Positions 45,057-54,084 of a stretch of DNA of 64,000 nucleotides are shown here, one piece after another. Made by a program: the position numbers and the translations under genes. A model generated the notes under the pieces. That model had not been told where the DNA came from, ran no database searches, and saw nothing but the letters and a program-made list of their open reading frames with translations. Numbering within the stretch: the stretch's first letter is position 1; each line of letters opens with the position of its first letter. Origin of the DNA: CANHBY01 sp046342195 (GTDB taxonomy: Bacteria > Pseudomonadota > Gammaproteobacteria > Burkholderiales > Burkholderiaceae_C). The DNA is taken from positions 1 through 64,000 of the forward strand of contig JBKDQE010000021.1 of the NCBI GenBank assembly GCA_046342195.1. The letters run 5' to 3'.

Positions 45057-48000
45057 AGAGTTCGTCAAAATCTTGTGGCGTGAAGGAGGCGTCGCTCGCT
45101 ACTCCGCTCAGAAGGCCATCAGCCAAACCAGCCTTACGCGCTTGGAGTTCGAGCATTTTTTCTTCGACCGTTCCGCTGGCCACCAATTTATAAACAAAGA
45201 CTGCCTTACCTTGCCCAATGCGGTAAGCACGGTCAATGGCTTGCTGTTCTACCGCCGGATTCCACCAAGGGTCATACAGGATGACGGTATCGGCGGCTGT
45301 CAGGTTTAACCCCACCCCACCGGCTTTGAGGCTGATCAGAAACAGGGGCACTTTGCCTTCTTGAAATTGCGCCACCATCTCTGCCCGGTCTGTGGTTTCT
45401 CCAGTGAGTTTCAGATAAGCCATATTTCTCTGTTGAAGTTCAGGTTCAATGAGGGCCAGCATCTCGGTGAACTGGGAAAATACCAAAATGCGTCGGCCAT
45501 CTTCTACCAGGGTCGGCAGAAGATCAAGCAGCAGTTCGAGTTTGGCGGAGACAAAGTCATCTGGAGGTGATGCGGGAATTTGGTGGCCTTTGAACAATCG
45601 AGGGTCACAACACACTTGGCGCAATTTCAGCAGGGCATCCAAAACAACGATCTGGCTGCGGGCCAAGCCTTGCTGCGCAATCACCTCTCGCAGCTTTTTG
45701 TCCATGGTGGCGCGGATGGTTTCGTACAAATCACGCTGAGGGCCATCAAGCTCAACCCGCAGCAACGTTTCGATTTTTTCCGGCAGTTCTCGCGCAACCT
45801 CATGTTTGGTGCGCCGCAAAATAAATGGGCGAACCCTCCTGGCCAAACTTTCAGCTTGGGAAATATCTTGACGCCTCTCAATAGGAGTACGGTAAAGCTC
45901 ACGAAACTGAGCCTCTTGCCCCAGCAAACCGGGGCTGACAAAGTCCATCAAGCTCCAGAGTTCCCCTAAATGGTTTTCAATCGGGGTTCCTGACAGGCAT
46001 AATCGGTGCCGAGCCTGAAGCCTTTTGAGCGCAGCAGCTGCTTGGCTGCGGCTGTTTTTGATGCGCTGCGCTTCATCGAGAATGAGATAGTGCCATTCAA
46101 TTGAGGCCAGCACTGCGGCATCCCGCACCACCAATGGATAGCTGGTGACCACCACATGGGCATGGCCGATGTCAGAAAAATGCTGCGATCTCTGTTTGCC
46201 ATGCAAAACCAGCAGGCGTAGCTTGGGTGTAAAACGTTGAGCCTCGGCTTTCCAGTTACCCAGCAGGCTGGTGGGAACCACAATCAGGCAGGGTTGATCC
46301 AAGCGCTCAGCATCCAGCTCACCCTGAAGCAAGGTCAAGGTTTGAAGTGTTTTACCCAACCCCATGTCGTCAGCCAGAATGCCGCCAAACTGGGATCTGC
46401 GCAAAAAATCCATCCAGGTGACTCCGTCAAGCTGATAGGGGCGCAATTCGGCATTGACATGCGAAGACACGGAAACTCTGGGCAAAGAGGCACCTGTGCG
46501 GATCTGACCCAATTGATCCATGAGTGCCACCAAAGACGGCGGCGCACTGACCCGCAAGCCAGCTGACACTGACTCCAATGCGCCAAGCTCGTAGTGCGAT
46601 AGGCGTGGTAATTCAGCATTCTGAGGGCTGCCATGTTGTAAAAAAATGCTGCGCAACCACGATACCAGCGGAGCCACTCGGGACGCAGGAAAACGCAGTA
46701 GCCGCTCTCGGCGCAAGGTCAATCGGCCATTGTTTGTGGGGGCAGGTTGATCGGGATAAGGCCAGGGAATCAAAACCTCTCCATCAGGGTCGCGCATGGC
46801 TTCTTCGAAAGTGAGCCAACCGGCTTGAACCAGACCCACCAGCAAAGGCACAAGTTCAACAGACTGGCCAGAGACAGTCACGTTCAAACCTACCTTGAAC
46901 CAATGCAGCCCTGCGCCAGGTTCATCAGCCAAGCTGATTTCAAAATCATCAGCATCGTACATTTCGTAAGGAAAATCAGGGTCACGTTCAATAGCCCAGC
47001 CTTCAGCCTGCAACAGGGGCAGTGAATTGCTCATGAAGCGCGGCCATTGATCACGGTCAAGTGGAACCACAATCAACTGCCCTTCTTGCAGAGCCGGTGG
47101 CAATGGACCTGACTGCACTGACTGCAATAAGCCGGCCTTGAGCGCCGCCAGCCTCTCCAAGGCCCAGCCGGCAACACGGCTCCAGGGGCGTAATTGAAGT
47201 TGATGAAAAACCCGCTCAATGACGTTTAATTCCTCGTGAGTCTCGCGCTTGAAGCAAGTGAGTCTTGAACTGGTTGCTGTCAGGCCAGGTTGCTCAACAA
47301 AAACACTCTCCGAGCCCCCGACAGGAAAATGGTAATCCAGCGTCCGGCCAGCGAGTTGTGGCCTTGGGGGCAAAATATAGCGAAACATGATTTGAATCGC
47401 GGCTTGGCGGCTCGGCTGACCTGACGGTGGCGGGCGCTGATGCCCCTCCAGCCACATTTCAGAGGGCATGTTAGGGCAGGTTATCAGACGCAAAACCGGC
47501 TGCAAAGGCAAAGAACCTACATCATGAATTTTCTGGGCATGCTCTTCGGGAAGAGGAAAAGAAAGGCCACGAGACACCCGAATACGCCCCAGGCGCAACA
47601 CCATTTCGGGCAATACCTCGGTGCTGACAGCGGGCATCCGAAAGAGGCTTTCGAGCAAAGAAGCTGAAAGATTGATGTCTTTCAAAACCGCAGGTTGCAA
47701 AGTCAAACTGACAGGGTCAAAGACGTGAGGCTGGGGAAGCAAGAGAACCGTGAGTGACGGGGCAATGGGCTCGACTGCTATCTCATTTTTCGCAGATTCC
47801 GCCCGCTCCCATCGCGGGGCCCATTGCCCCTTTTCGTTCGCACGCCATACAATCTGGACAACCAAGGGTTCATCAGACCACTGCAGCGGCTCACCGGGAG
47901 GTTTTGAAAGCTGAGGGGGATTCAAAGAATGGCTGGGTACTGGCGCAGAACCTGACTCTGAAGCGGGCACCACAAACCAAGCGCGACCGCTGCGAGCCAT

Positions 48001-48804
48001 TTGTGCGACTGCCGCGGCCGCGTGAGGGCCTTGAAGACGTATCATTCCATACCAGGAATCCGTAGCGTAGGGCAAAATTGCCGCAAGCAAGGCATCATCG
48101 ATCGGGGAAAGATAAGAAGGCCGGGTACGCAGGATGTCTATCGGAGATGGCGAATGAGGCCGATGACTGCTGATCTGCCCCCCTTTGCGTAGGCTTCCTA
48201 AATGCAGACTGAGCATGAGTTGAAGCCCTCGCGCTGTCAGTATGTACATCAATTGCCGATTGACCTTTTGAGAATTGCGCTCAGAAGCGGGGGCGATCGA
48301 GCCCATCGATGCAAAATCAGCAAGCCAGTCTTCCAAGACCCGAGGAAAGCTTGGCGAAACGACAGCGGGCTTGGCTTGTGCAGCTTGAAGTGGGGGGGAC
48401 ACACTGGCAGGGTTGCAGGGCATGCGATGGGCCACAATGGTTGCTGCATCGGGCTCTGGCTCAGTGCTTGTGGATAGCTTGGGTTGACGCGATTGAGCTC
48501 GGGACTCCCGGAGCATCTGGGCTTCAAAATTCATGAGTGCTGCAGCTACATGCTTGCAATTGAACCCCACCGGGCAGGTACATAAGCCACGCAAATGCAA
48601 ACCGGTGTGACGATCAACATAAAAACTGATCGTTTGTTCGTACACCAAATTGCCGCCTGCTTGCAAACGAGTGTGCAGTTGCTCGCCCTCAAGATGCCGT
48701 GACAAAACAGCTTTTTGGGGCTCAAGCAACATGGCCTGCGTCAGGGTGCGAGTGTCAAAATACTCACTCAAATCAAAATGCTCAGGCAAGGAAAAGTCTG
48801 GCAT
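45037..48804 (-). CDS. SWIM zinc-finger SNF2-family helicase
   Basis: A 1255-residue Swi2/Snf2 ATPase. A SWIM zinc finger at about residues 70-90 (CTCPVGFNCKHVAAAL) is followed by a long, divergent middle region, then the SNF2 motor: DDMGLGKTLQT (~815), LILDEAQRIKN (~908), FILRRTKHEVARELPEK and the C-helicase stretch ending AYRIGQGKAVFVYKLVASGTVEEKM. Such proteins translocate on double-stranded DNA to displace protein complexes; a precise role here is unknown. Length and order match the family. Confidence 0.93.
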   Translation of the reverse strand: MPDFSLPEHFDLSEYFDTRTLTQAMLLEPQKAVLSRHLEGEQLHTRLQAGGNLVYEQTISFYVDRHTGLHLRGLCTCPVGFNCKHVAAALMNFEAQMLRESRAQSRQPKLSTSTEPEPDAATIVAHRMPCNPASVSPPLQAAQAKPAVVSPSFPRVLEDWLADFASMGSIAPASERNSQKVNRQLMYILTARGLQLMLSLHLGSLRKGGQISSHRPHSPSPIDILRTRPSYLSPIDDALLAAILPYATDSWYGMIRLQGPHAAAAVAQMARSGRAWFVVPASESGSAPVPSHSLNPPQLSKPPGEPLQWSDEPLVVQIVWRANEKGQWAPRWERAESAKNEIAVEPIAPSLTVLLLPQPHVFDPVSLTLQPAVLKDINLSASLLESLFRMPAVSTEVLPEMVLRLGRIRVSRGLSFPLPEEHAQKIHDVGSLPLQPVLRLITCPNMPSEMWLEGHQRPPPSGQPSRQAAIQIMFRYILPPRPQLAGRTLDYHFPVGGSESVFVEQPGLTATSSRLTCFKRETHEELNVIERVFHQLQLRPWSRVAGWALERLAALKAGLLQSVQSGPLPPALQEGQLIVVPLDRDQWPRFMSNSLPLLQAEGWAIERDPDFPYEMYDADDFEISLADEPGAGLHWFKVGLNVTVSGQSVELVPLLVGLVQAGWLTFEEAMRDPDGEVLIPWPYPDQPAPTNNGRLTLRRERLLRFPASRVAPLVSWLRSIFLQHGSPQNAELPRLSHYELGALESVSAGLRVSAPPSLVALMDQLGQIRTGASLPRVSVSSHVNAELRPYQLDGVTWMDFLRRSQFGGILADDMGLGKTLQTLTLLQGELDAERLDQPCLIVVPTSLLGNWKAEAQRFTPKLRLLVLHGKQRSQHFSDIGHAHVVVTSYPLVVRDAAVLASIEWHYLILDEAQRIKNSRSQAAAALKRLQARHRLCLSGTPIENHLGELWSLMDFVSPGLLGQEAQFRELYRTPIERRQDISQAESLARRVRPFILRRTKHEVARELPEKIETLLRVELDGPQRDLYETIRATMDKKLREVIAQQGLARSQIVVLDALLKLRQVCCDPRLFKGHQIPASPPDDFVSAKLELLLDLLPTLVEDGRRILVFSQFTEMLALIEPELQQRNMAYLKLTGETTDRAEMVAQFQEGKVPLFLISLKAGGVGLNLTAADTVILYDPWWNPAVEQQAIDRAYRIGQGKAVFVYKLVASGTVEEKMLELQARKAGLADGLLSGVASDASFTPQDFDELFKPLGA

Positions 48805-48964
48805 CGTGCGCTTTCAGCTTCCGCAAAAAAGATCAATGAATCAGATATTGTGACGCGGCAATTTATCTTTGGGGAGATGTTTTGAGCCATGCCTTGTTCA
48901 GTGGGGTGTTTCACAGACCTTTAAACCACAGCTAAAGCCAAACTGTTGTTAGCCCGCACACTCT

Positions 48965-49409
48965 ATGTACAAAGCTTTTGTGGCCTGCCCAAGCATCGAT
49001 GAGTGTGCCGTCCACACTGAAGTGTTCACCCGAAAGCAGGCCTTGTGCGTCAGCCATCTCCAACACCTGCTTGAACAACTCAATGACCGCGTCGTGCTCG
49101 ATCAGCCGTTACGTGAGTTCACGAACGCAGCGCTACTGGATCATCGATTGGCGGGTGTACGCGCCGGATAGCGATGCCAAGTCCAAGCTCACCCATATGC
49201 AGGAGATGCTTGATAACGCGATGAAGGTCAAAATGCTGCCGTTTCGCTCGGTGCTCATGGATTCCTGGTACGCCACCAAGGATTTGATGCTGCGCCTGCA
49301 TCGGGCAGGCAAGATTTTTTACTGTCCGCTCAAGAGCAACCGCAAGGTGGACGATAGCAGCGGCGCTGAGCCCTACAACGCAGTCAGTGACCTGCAATGT
49401 TGCGCTTAA
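48965..49409 (+). pseudogene. Decayed DDE transposase (IS4/IS701-like)
   Basis: Fragment of a transposase. The recognisable part begins near 49134: YWIIDWRVYAPDSDAKSKL, then KMLPFRSVLMDSWYATKDLM with a DDE-type Asp, and GKIFYCPLKSNRKVDDS. N-terminal coding is split between two frames and the C-terminus, including the last catalytic residue, is missing, so it is inactive. It marks the left border of the GC-rich R-M island. Confidence 0.75.
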
Positions 49410-49478
49410 GTGGCGCCATTAACCCCGCGCAGTACCCTTTCAACCCCGCTTTCCGGTCGGCGTGCGCAAGGCCCTCGC

Positions 49479-49544
49479 CCAAGTGCTTCAGATAGGTCTC
49501 AAATTCCTTTACCAAGTGCTTCAGATAGGTCTCAAATTCCTTTA
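49479..49544. repeat. Perfect tandem duplication, 2 x 33 bp
   Basis: The unit starting CCAAGTGCTTCAGATAGGTC and ending ATTCCTTTA occurs twice back to back with no mismatch. It lies in non-coding DNA between the transposase remnant and the R-M operon. Two copies without spacers are not a CRISPR array. Confidence 0.9.
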
Positions 49545-49666
49545 AATTCTCCATCTACCTCAAGCGCCTCCTTTACCCTCAAAATCAAGCTCAAAATTCA
49601 TGACACAGTCAGAATAGGGACAGGGCAATCAAGCGCCCTCGTTCTAAAAATACGCATCAAACCCAA

Positions 49667-49735
49667 TGATGCACAAATAACTTGCGATCCGAAAAATATC
49701 GGATATCATTTGCGTCATGATGATTGATGCACAAA
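49667..49735 (+). promoter_or_regulatory. Promoter/operator of the R-M operon, near-leaderless start
   Basis: TTGCGA (49682-49687), 16 bp, then TATCAT (49704-49709) makes a plausible sigma-70 promoter. A perfect palindrome ATCCGA-N6-TCGGAT (49687-49704) fills the spacer. The first ATG is at 49717, only 7 bp past the -10, so the mRNA would be nearly leaderless. TGATGCACAAA occurs twice, at 49667-49677 and 49725-49735, flanking the promoter. This layout suits a repressor that silences the operon. Confidence 0.5.
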
Positions 49736-50322
49736 ATTTCACCATGGGAAGCCTAACCACTCTGCAAGGTGGTTACCCCTTCCGGGGCTCGATTGAAGAG
49801 TCAGCCAATGGCGACGCCCTGGCCGTACAAATGAAAGACGTCGATCCAGACCTTGGGGTGAGCTGGTCAGGCGTCATGCGCACCACCCTGGCGGGCCGCA
49901 AACAGCCAGACTGGCTTAAAGCTGGTGACGTCCTATTCGTCTCCAAAGGTGCACGGTTCTATGCGGTCTGCATTGACGAACCGCCAGGTGCGGCCGTGTG
50001 CAGCCCTCACTTCTTCTTGCTGCAAGTGTTGCCACGGGCCGAGCTGCTGCCAGCGTTTTTGGCCTGGCAGATCAACCAGCCCCCATTCCAGCGTCAGCTT
50101 CAACAAGCCGCTGAAGGCAGCAGCCAGCTGAGCATCCGTCGCCCGGTACTGGAATCGCTCACGCTGAGCCTGCCGTCGCTGGCAGACCAGCAACGAATCG
50201 TTGCCCTGGCCGATCTTGCGCGTCGTGAGCGACACACCCTGAACCAACTCATCCACAACCGCGAGCAACAACTCCAGGGGCTTGCGGAAGGTCTGGCACA
50301 TGCCGCACAGGCCGCTCACTGA
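49717..50322 (+). CDS. Half-size HsdS-like protein (single target-recognition domain)
   Basis: A 201-residue protein built like one half of a type I specificity subunit: a single recognition-type domain (TLQGGYPFRGSIEES, WLKAGDVLFVSKGARF, FLAWQINQPPFQRQLQQAAEGSSQLSI) ending with a conserved helix (LPSLADQQRIVALADLARRE). True HsdS proteins, including the one at 52906, have two such units. It could dimerise to give a palindromic specificity, swap with HsdS, or regulate the operon. First gene of the operon, 21 bp before hsdM. Family placement is clear; role is inference. Confidence 0.75.
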   Translation: MMIDAQNFTMGSLTTLQGGYPFRGSIEESANGDALAVQMKDVDPDLGVSWSGVMRTTLAGRKQPDWLKAGDVLFVSKGARFYAVCIDEPPGAAVCSPHFFLLQVLPRAELLPAFLAWQINQPPFQRQLQQAAEGSSQLSIRRPVLESLTLSLPSLADQQRIVALADLARRERHTLNQLIHNREQQLQGLAEGLAHAAQAAH

Positions 50323-50343
50323 ACAACCCAGGGAACCCACACC

Positions 50344-51870
50344 ATGAACGACACCACCACCGAAATCACCTCTGTCAGCCAGGACGACATCAACGCCGCC
50401 GTCTGGGCCGCCTGCGACACCTTCCGCGGCACTGTGGACCCCAGCATCTACAAGGACTTCGTCCTGACCATGCTCTTCCTCAAGTACGTGTCGGATGTCT
50501 GGCAAGACCACTACGACGCCTACAAAAAGCAGTACGGCGACCACCCCGAGCTGATCGAGGAAATGCTCAAGAACGAGCGTTTCGTGCTGCCTGCCAGCGC
50601 CAGCTTCTATGCCCTGCACACCCTGCGGCACAGCCCCGGTAACGGCGAACGCATCGACAAGGCCTTGCACGCCATCGAAGAGGCCAACATCACCAAGCTG
50701 CGCGATGTGTTTCAGGACATCAGCTTCAACTCGAACAAGCTGGGCGACGAGCAGCAGAAGAATGACATCCTGCGCCACTTGCTGGAAGACTTCGCAAAGC
50801 CCGAGCTGGATTTGCGCCCCAGCCGTGTCGGCCAACTTGACGTGATCGGCAACGCCTACGAGTTCCTCATCAAGAACTTTGCCTCCACCAGCGGCAAGAA
50901 GGCTGGCGAGTTCTATACCCCGCCCGAGGTCTCCGCGCTCATGGCGCGCCTGATGGTGCCGCAAGAGGGCGATGAAATCTGCGACCCCACCTGCGGTTCT
51001 GGGTCGCTGCTGATGAAGTGCGGTCGCCTGATTCGTGAGAACACCGGTTCACGCAAGTACGCGCTCTATGGACAAGAAGCCATCGGCAGCACCTGGGCGC
51101 TGGCCAAGATGAACATGTTCCTGCACGGCGAGGACAACCACCGCATCGAGTGGGGCGACACCATCCGCAACCCCAAGCTGCTCGACGGCGCGGCCAGCCT
51201 CAAGCACTTCGACATCGTGGTGGCCAACCCGCCGTTCAGCCTGGAAAAATGGGGCTTCGAGGGGGCCGATGCCGACAAGTTCAGCCGCTTCCGCCGGGGC
51301 CTGCCGCCGCGCACCAAGGGCGACTACGCCTTCATCCTGCACATGATCGAAACCATGAAGCCCGGTACCGGTCGCATGGCGGTGGTCGTGCCGCATGGCG
51401 TGCTGTTCCGTGGTGCCGCTGAGGGCCGCATTCGCCAGAAGCTGATCGAAGAAAACCTGCTCGACGTGGTGATTGGCCTGCCCGAAAAACTGTTCTACGG
51501 CACCGGCATCCCCGCCGCTGTGCTGGTGTTCCGCAAGAACAAGATGGATAACAAGGTGCTGTTCATCGACGCCAGCCGCGACTTCGAGGCTGGCAAGAAC
51601 CAGAACCTGCTGCGCGAAACCGACCTGCAGCGCATCCTGGCCACCGCCTCCACACGGCAGAGCGTGGACAAGTACGCCCACCTCGCCACGCCTACCGAGA
51701 TCGCCGAGAACGACTTCAACCTCAACATCCCGCGCTATGTGGACACCTTCGAGGAAGAAGCCGAAATCGACCTGATGGCCGTGCGCAAGGAGCGTGAGCA
51801 GCTCAAAGCCGAGTTGGCCAGCCTGGAAGCGCAAATGGCCGTCTACCTGAAGGAGCTGGGCTATGAGTAA
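50344..51870 (+). CDS. hsdM: Type I restriction-modification methyltransferase subunit HsdM
   Basis: A 508-residue N6-adenine methyltransferase. The HsdM N-terminal helical domain (INAAVWAACDTFRGTVDPSIYKDFVL) is followed by SAM motif DPTCGSGSLL (~216) and catalytic NPPF (~297). It methylates adenine within the site chosen by HsdS. The start has a standard context, and it overlaps the RhuM gene by 8 bp. Confidence 0.96.
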   Translation: MNDTTTEITSVSQDDINAAVWAACDTFRGTVDPSIYKDFVLTMLFLKYVSDVWQDHYDAYKKQYGDHPELIEEMLKNERFVLPASASFYALHTLRHSPGNGERIDKALHAIEEANITKLRDVFQDISFNSNKLGDEQQKNDILRHLLEDFAKPELDLRPSRVGQLDVIGNAYEFLIKNFASTSGKKAGEFYTPPEVSALMARLMVPQEGDEICDPTCGSGSLLMKCGRLIRENTGSRKYALYGQEAIGSTWALAKMNMFLHGEDNHRIEWGDTIRNPKLLDGAASLKHFDIVVANPPFSLEKWGFEGADADKFSRFRRGLPPRTKGDYAFILHMIETMKPGTGRMAVVVPHGVLFRGAAEGRIRQKLIEENLLDVVIGLPEKLFYGTGIPAAVLVFRKNKMDNKVLFIDASRDFEAGKNQNLLRETDLQRILATASTRQSVDKYAHLATPTEIAENDFNLNIPRYVDTFEEEAEIDLMAVRKEREQLKAELASLEAQMAVYLKELGYE

Positions 51871-52906
51871 ATCAGCAAAAACCTTACCCAGCCTCACGCG
51901 CTCTTCGGCCGCCGAGTACCTCACCTTTGTGGCCGCCGCAGGCCAGGGCGGTGTGGAGGCCCTCTACGCCGACGAAAACGTCTGGTTGACCCAGAAGATG
52001 ATGGGGCAGCTCTATGACGTGGAGACGCCGACCATCAACTACCACCTCAAGAAGATCTTTGCCGACCGCGAACTGGCCGAAGAGGCAGTTATTAGAAATT
52101 TTCGAATAACTGCCGCCGACGGCAAAAGCTACGACACCAAGCACTACAGCCTGAGCGCCATCATCGCGGTGGGCTACAAGGCCAACTCCGAGCGGGCGGT
52201 GCAGTTCCGCAAGTGGGCCAGCGCCATCGTCGAGTCCTTCACCATCAAGGGCTTTGCCATGGACGACGAGCGCCTCAAAAACGACGGCAGCGTCCTGACC
52301 AAGCAATATTTTGAAGAACAGCTCCAGCGCATTCGGGAAATCCGCCTTTCCGAGCGCAAGTTTTACCAAAAGATCACCGACCTCTACGCCACCGCCATCG
52401 ACTACGACAGCCAAGCCCAAGCCACCCAGCGTTTCTTTGCCACCGTGCAAAATAAGCTGCATTGGGCTATTCACGGTCAGACCGCCGCCGAGGTCATCGT
52501 CAGCCGAGCGGACGCCAGCAAAGACCACATGGGTCTGACCACCTGGAAAGATGCGCCCACAGGCAAGGTTCAGAAGTTCGATGTGGTGGTGGCCAAAAAC
52601 TATCTGACCGAAGACGAAATGGCGCAACTGCAACGCCTGGTATCGGCCTACCTCGATCTGGCCGAAGACATGGCGCTGCGCCAAATCCCCATGACCATGC
52701 ACGACTGGGAGACGCGCCTGAACCGCTTCATCGAAGCCACCGACCGGGCAGTGCTACAGGACGCAGGCCAGGTCACGGCAAAAATCGCACGCGCTCACGC
52801 CGAGAGCGAGTTTGAGAAATACCGCATCGTACAGGATCGACTGTATCAGTCGGACTTTGATCGGCTGCTGGAAGGCCCGAGCAGTGGCGAGGAAGGGGGG
52901 GCGTGA
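51863..52906 (+). CDS. RhuM family protein
   Basis: A 347-residue Virulence_RhuM-type protein. It begins with ADENVWLTQKMMGQLYDVETPTINYHLKKIF, a winged-HTH-like fold, followed by NFRITAADGKSYDTKHYSLSAII and VGYKANSERAVQFRKWA, both hallmarks of the family. Its biochemical function is unproven; such genes often sit inside type I R-M operons, as here between hsdM and hsdS with overlaps of 8 and 4 bp. DNA binding and a regulatory role are reasonable guesses. Confidence 0.88.
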   Translation: MSKSAKTLPSLTRSSAAEYLTFVAAAGQGGVEALYADENVWLTQKMMGQLYDVETPTINYHLKKIFADRELAEEAVIRNFRITAADGKSYDTKHYSLSAIIAVGYKANSERAVQFRKWASAIVESFTIKGFAMDDERLKNDGSVLTKQYFEEQLQRIREIRLSERKFYQKITDLYATAIDYDSQAQATQRFFATVQNKLHWAIHGQTAAEVIVSRADASKDHMGLTTWKDAPTGKVQKFDVVVAKNYLTEDEMAQLQRLVSAYLDLAEDMALRQIPMTMHDWETRLNRFIEATDRAVLQDAGQVTAKIARAHAESEFEKYRIVQDRLYQSDFDRLLEGPSSGEEGGA

Positions 52907-54084
52907 TGCTGCCTAAAGGATGGACCCAGAGCCCGCTGAGAGAGAGCATCCGAATTCACTCCGGTTATGCACCCAGTGACCTAGTTCTGCTCACCGAAGG
53001 AGAAATACCCTACGTCAAGGTTGAGGATCTCAATAATTGTGAGAAGTACCAGACCGACAGCCGGGAATACCTTAGCGTCTGCCGCTCCGTGGTGCCTGCG
53101 CAGTCACTGATCTTCCCCAAGAGGGGTGCTGCGATTTTTGCAAACAAGATTCGCATCGCAGCCCGACCACTGGCACTTGACACAAACTTAATGGGCGTAG
53201 AGATTGTTTCCGGGCTTGACCCTGAGTATCTCTATTACGCCATCTCATTTGCTGGCCTGCATCGACTCGCAGATACATCCACCATTCCGCAGTTAAACAA
53301 CAAGCACGTACTCCCGCACGTACTTCCGCGACCCAGCATGAAGGAACAGTGCCGCATCGCCCAAATCCTCTCCACCTGGGATCAGGCCATCGCCGCTGCG
53401 GAGCGACTGCTGGCCAACAGCAGAAAGCAAGCAGAGGACTTCAGCAACGCATTGCTTAGTGGTCAAAGGCGGTTCGGCAATTACGGCCAATGGAAACCGA
53501 AGCCTTTGTCCGAGATGATTAGCGAAAGCCGCGTGGTGGGCTCAGGCGGCCATGTGGCCAAGAAGCTCACGGTCAAGCTCTACGGAAAAGGGGTTGTCGG
53601 CAAGTCGGAGAAGCGGCTAGGCAGTGAATCGACGCAGTATTACCGCCGCTCCGCCGGGCAATTCATTTACAGCAAGCTCGACTTTTTGAACGGTGCGTTT
53701 GGAATCATCCCCAATCCGTTGGATGGCTATGAGAGCACGCTTGATCTGCCGGCCTTCGACTTTCTCGGCGAGGTTAATCCCAGGTGGTTCTTGCAGTACG
53801 TCTCAAGGGAGGCGTTCTATGTCGCGCATCTTGGTTTGGCCAACGGCGGACGAAAGGCCCGGCGCGTTAATCCGGCCGACCTTCTGCGCATTTCAATTAA
53901 AGCGCCATGCCTGGAGGAGCAAACACGCATCGCCGATGCCATAGGCCTCATGCAGGCGGTCGTAGACCTCCATGATAGGCAGCTCGTCCTGATGCGAGAG
54001 GAGAAGCGCGCCCTCATGTCCCAACTCCTCACCGGCAAGCGCCGCGTCAAGCTGCCGGACGTCAAAACCGAGGAACAGGCATGA
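52906..54084 (+). CDS. hsdS: Type I restriction-modification specificity subunit HsdS
   Basis: A 392-residue specificity subunit with two target-recognition domains. The first (ESIRIHSGYAPSDLVLL ... IPYVKVEDLNN) ends in the conserved helix KEQCRIAQILSTWDQAI; the second (QWKPKPLSEMISESRVVG) ends in LEEQTRIADAIGLMQAV. The start may be the GTG at 52903 or the ATG at 52906. It overlaps the RhuM gene and, by 4 bp, hsdR. The recognised DNA sequence cannot be predicted by eye. Confidence 0.93.
   Translation: MLPKGWTQSPLRESIRIHSGYAPSDLVLLTEGEIPYVKVEDLNNCEKYQTDSREYLSVCRSVVPAQSLIFPKRGAAIFANKIRIAARPLALDTNLMGVEIVSGLDPEYLYYAISFAGLHRLADTSTIPQLNNKHVLPHVLPRPSMKEQCRIAQILSTWDQAIAAAERLLANSRKQAEDFSNALLSGQRRFGNYGQWKPKPLSEMISESRVVGSGGHVAKKLTVKLYGKGVVGKSEKRLGSESTQYYRRSAGQFIYSKLDFLNGAFGIIPNPLDGYESTLDLPAFDFLGEVNPRWFLQYVSREAFYVAHLGLANGGRKARRVNPADLLRISIKAPCLEEQTRIADAIGLMQAVVDLHDRQLVLMREEKRALMSQLLTGKRRVKLPDVKTEEQA

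Noticed and set aside
49479..49544. Tandem repeat as a CRISPR array
   Set aside because: Only two copies, no spacers, no cas genes.
49933..50964. 343-codon frame antisense to the half-HsdS and hsdM genes
   Set aside because: Low-complexity Val/Leu/Gly composition and overlap with two real genes; shadow.
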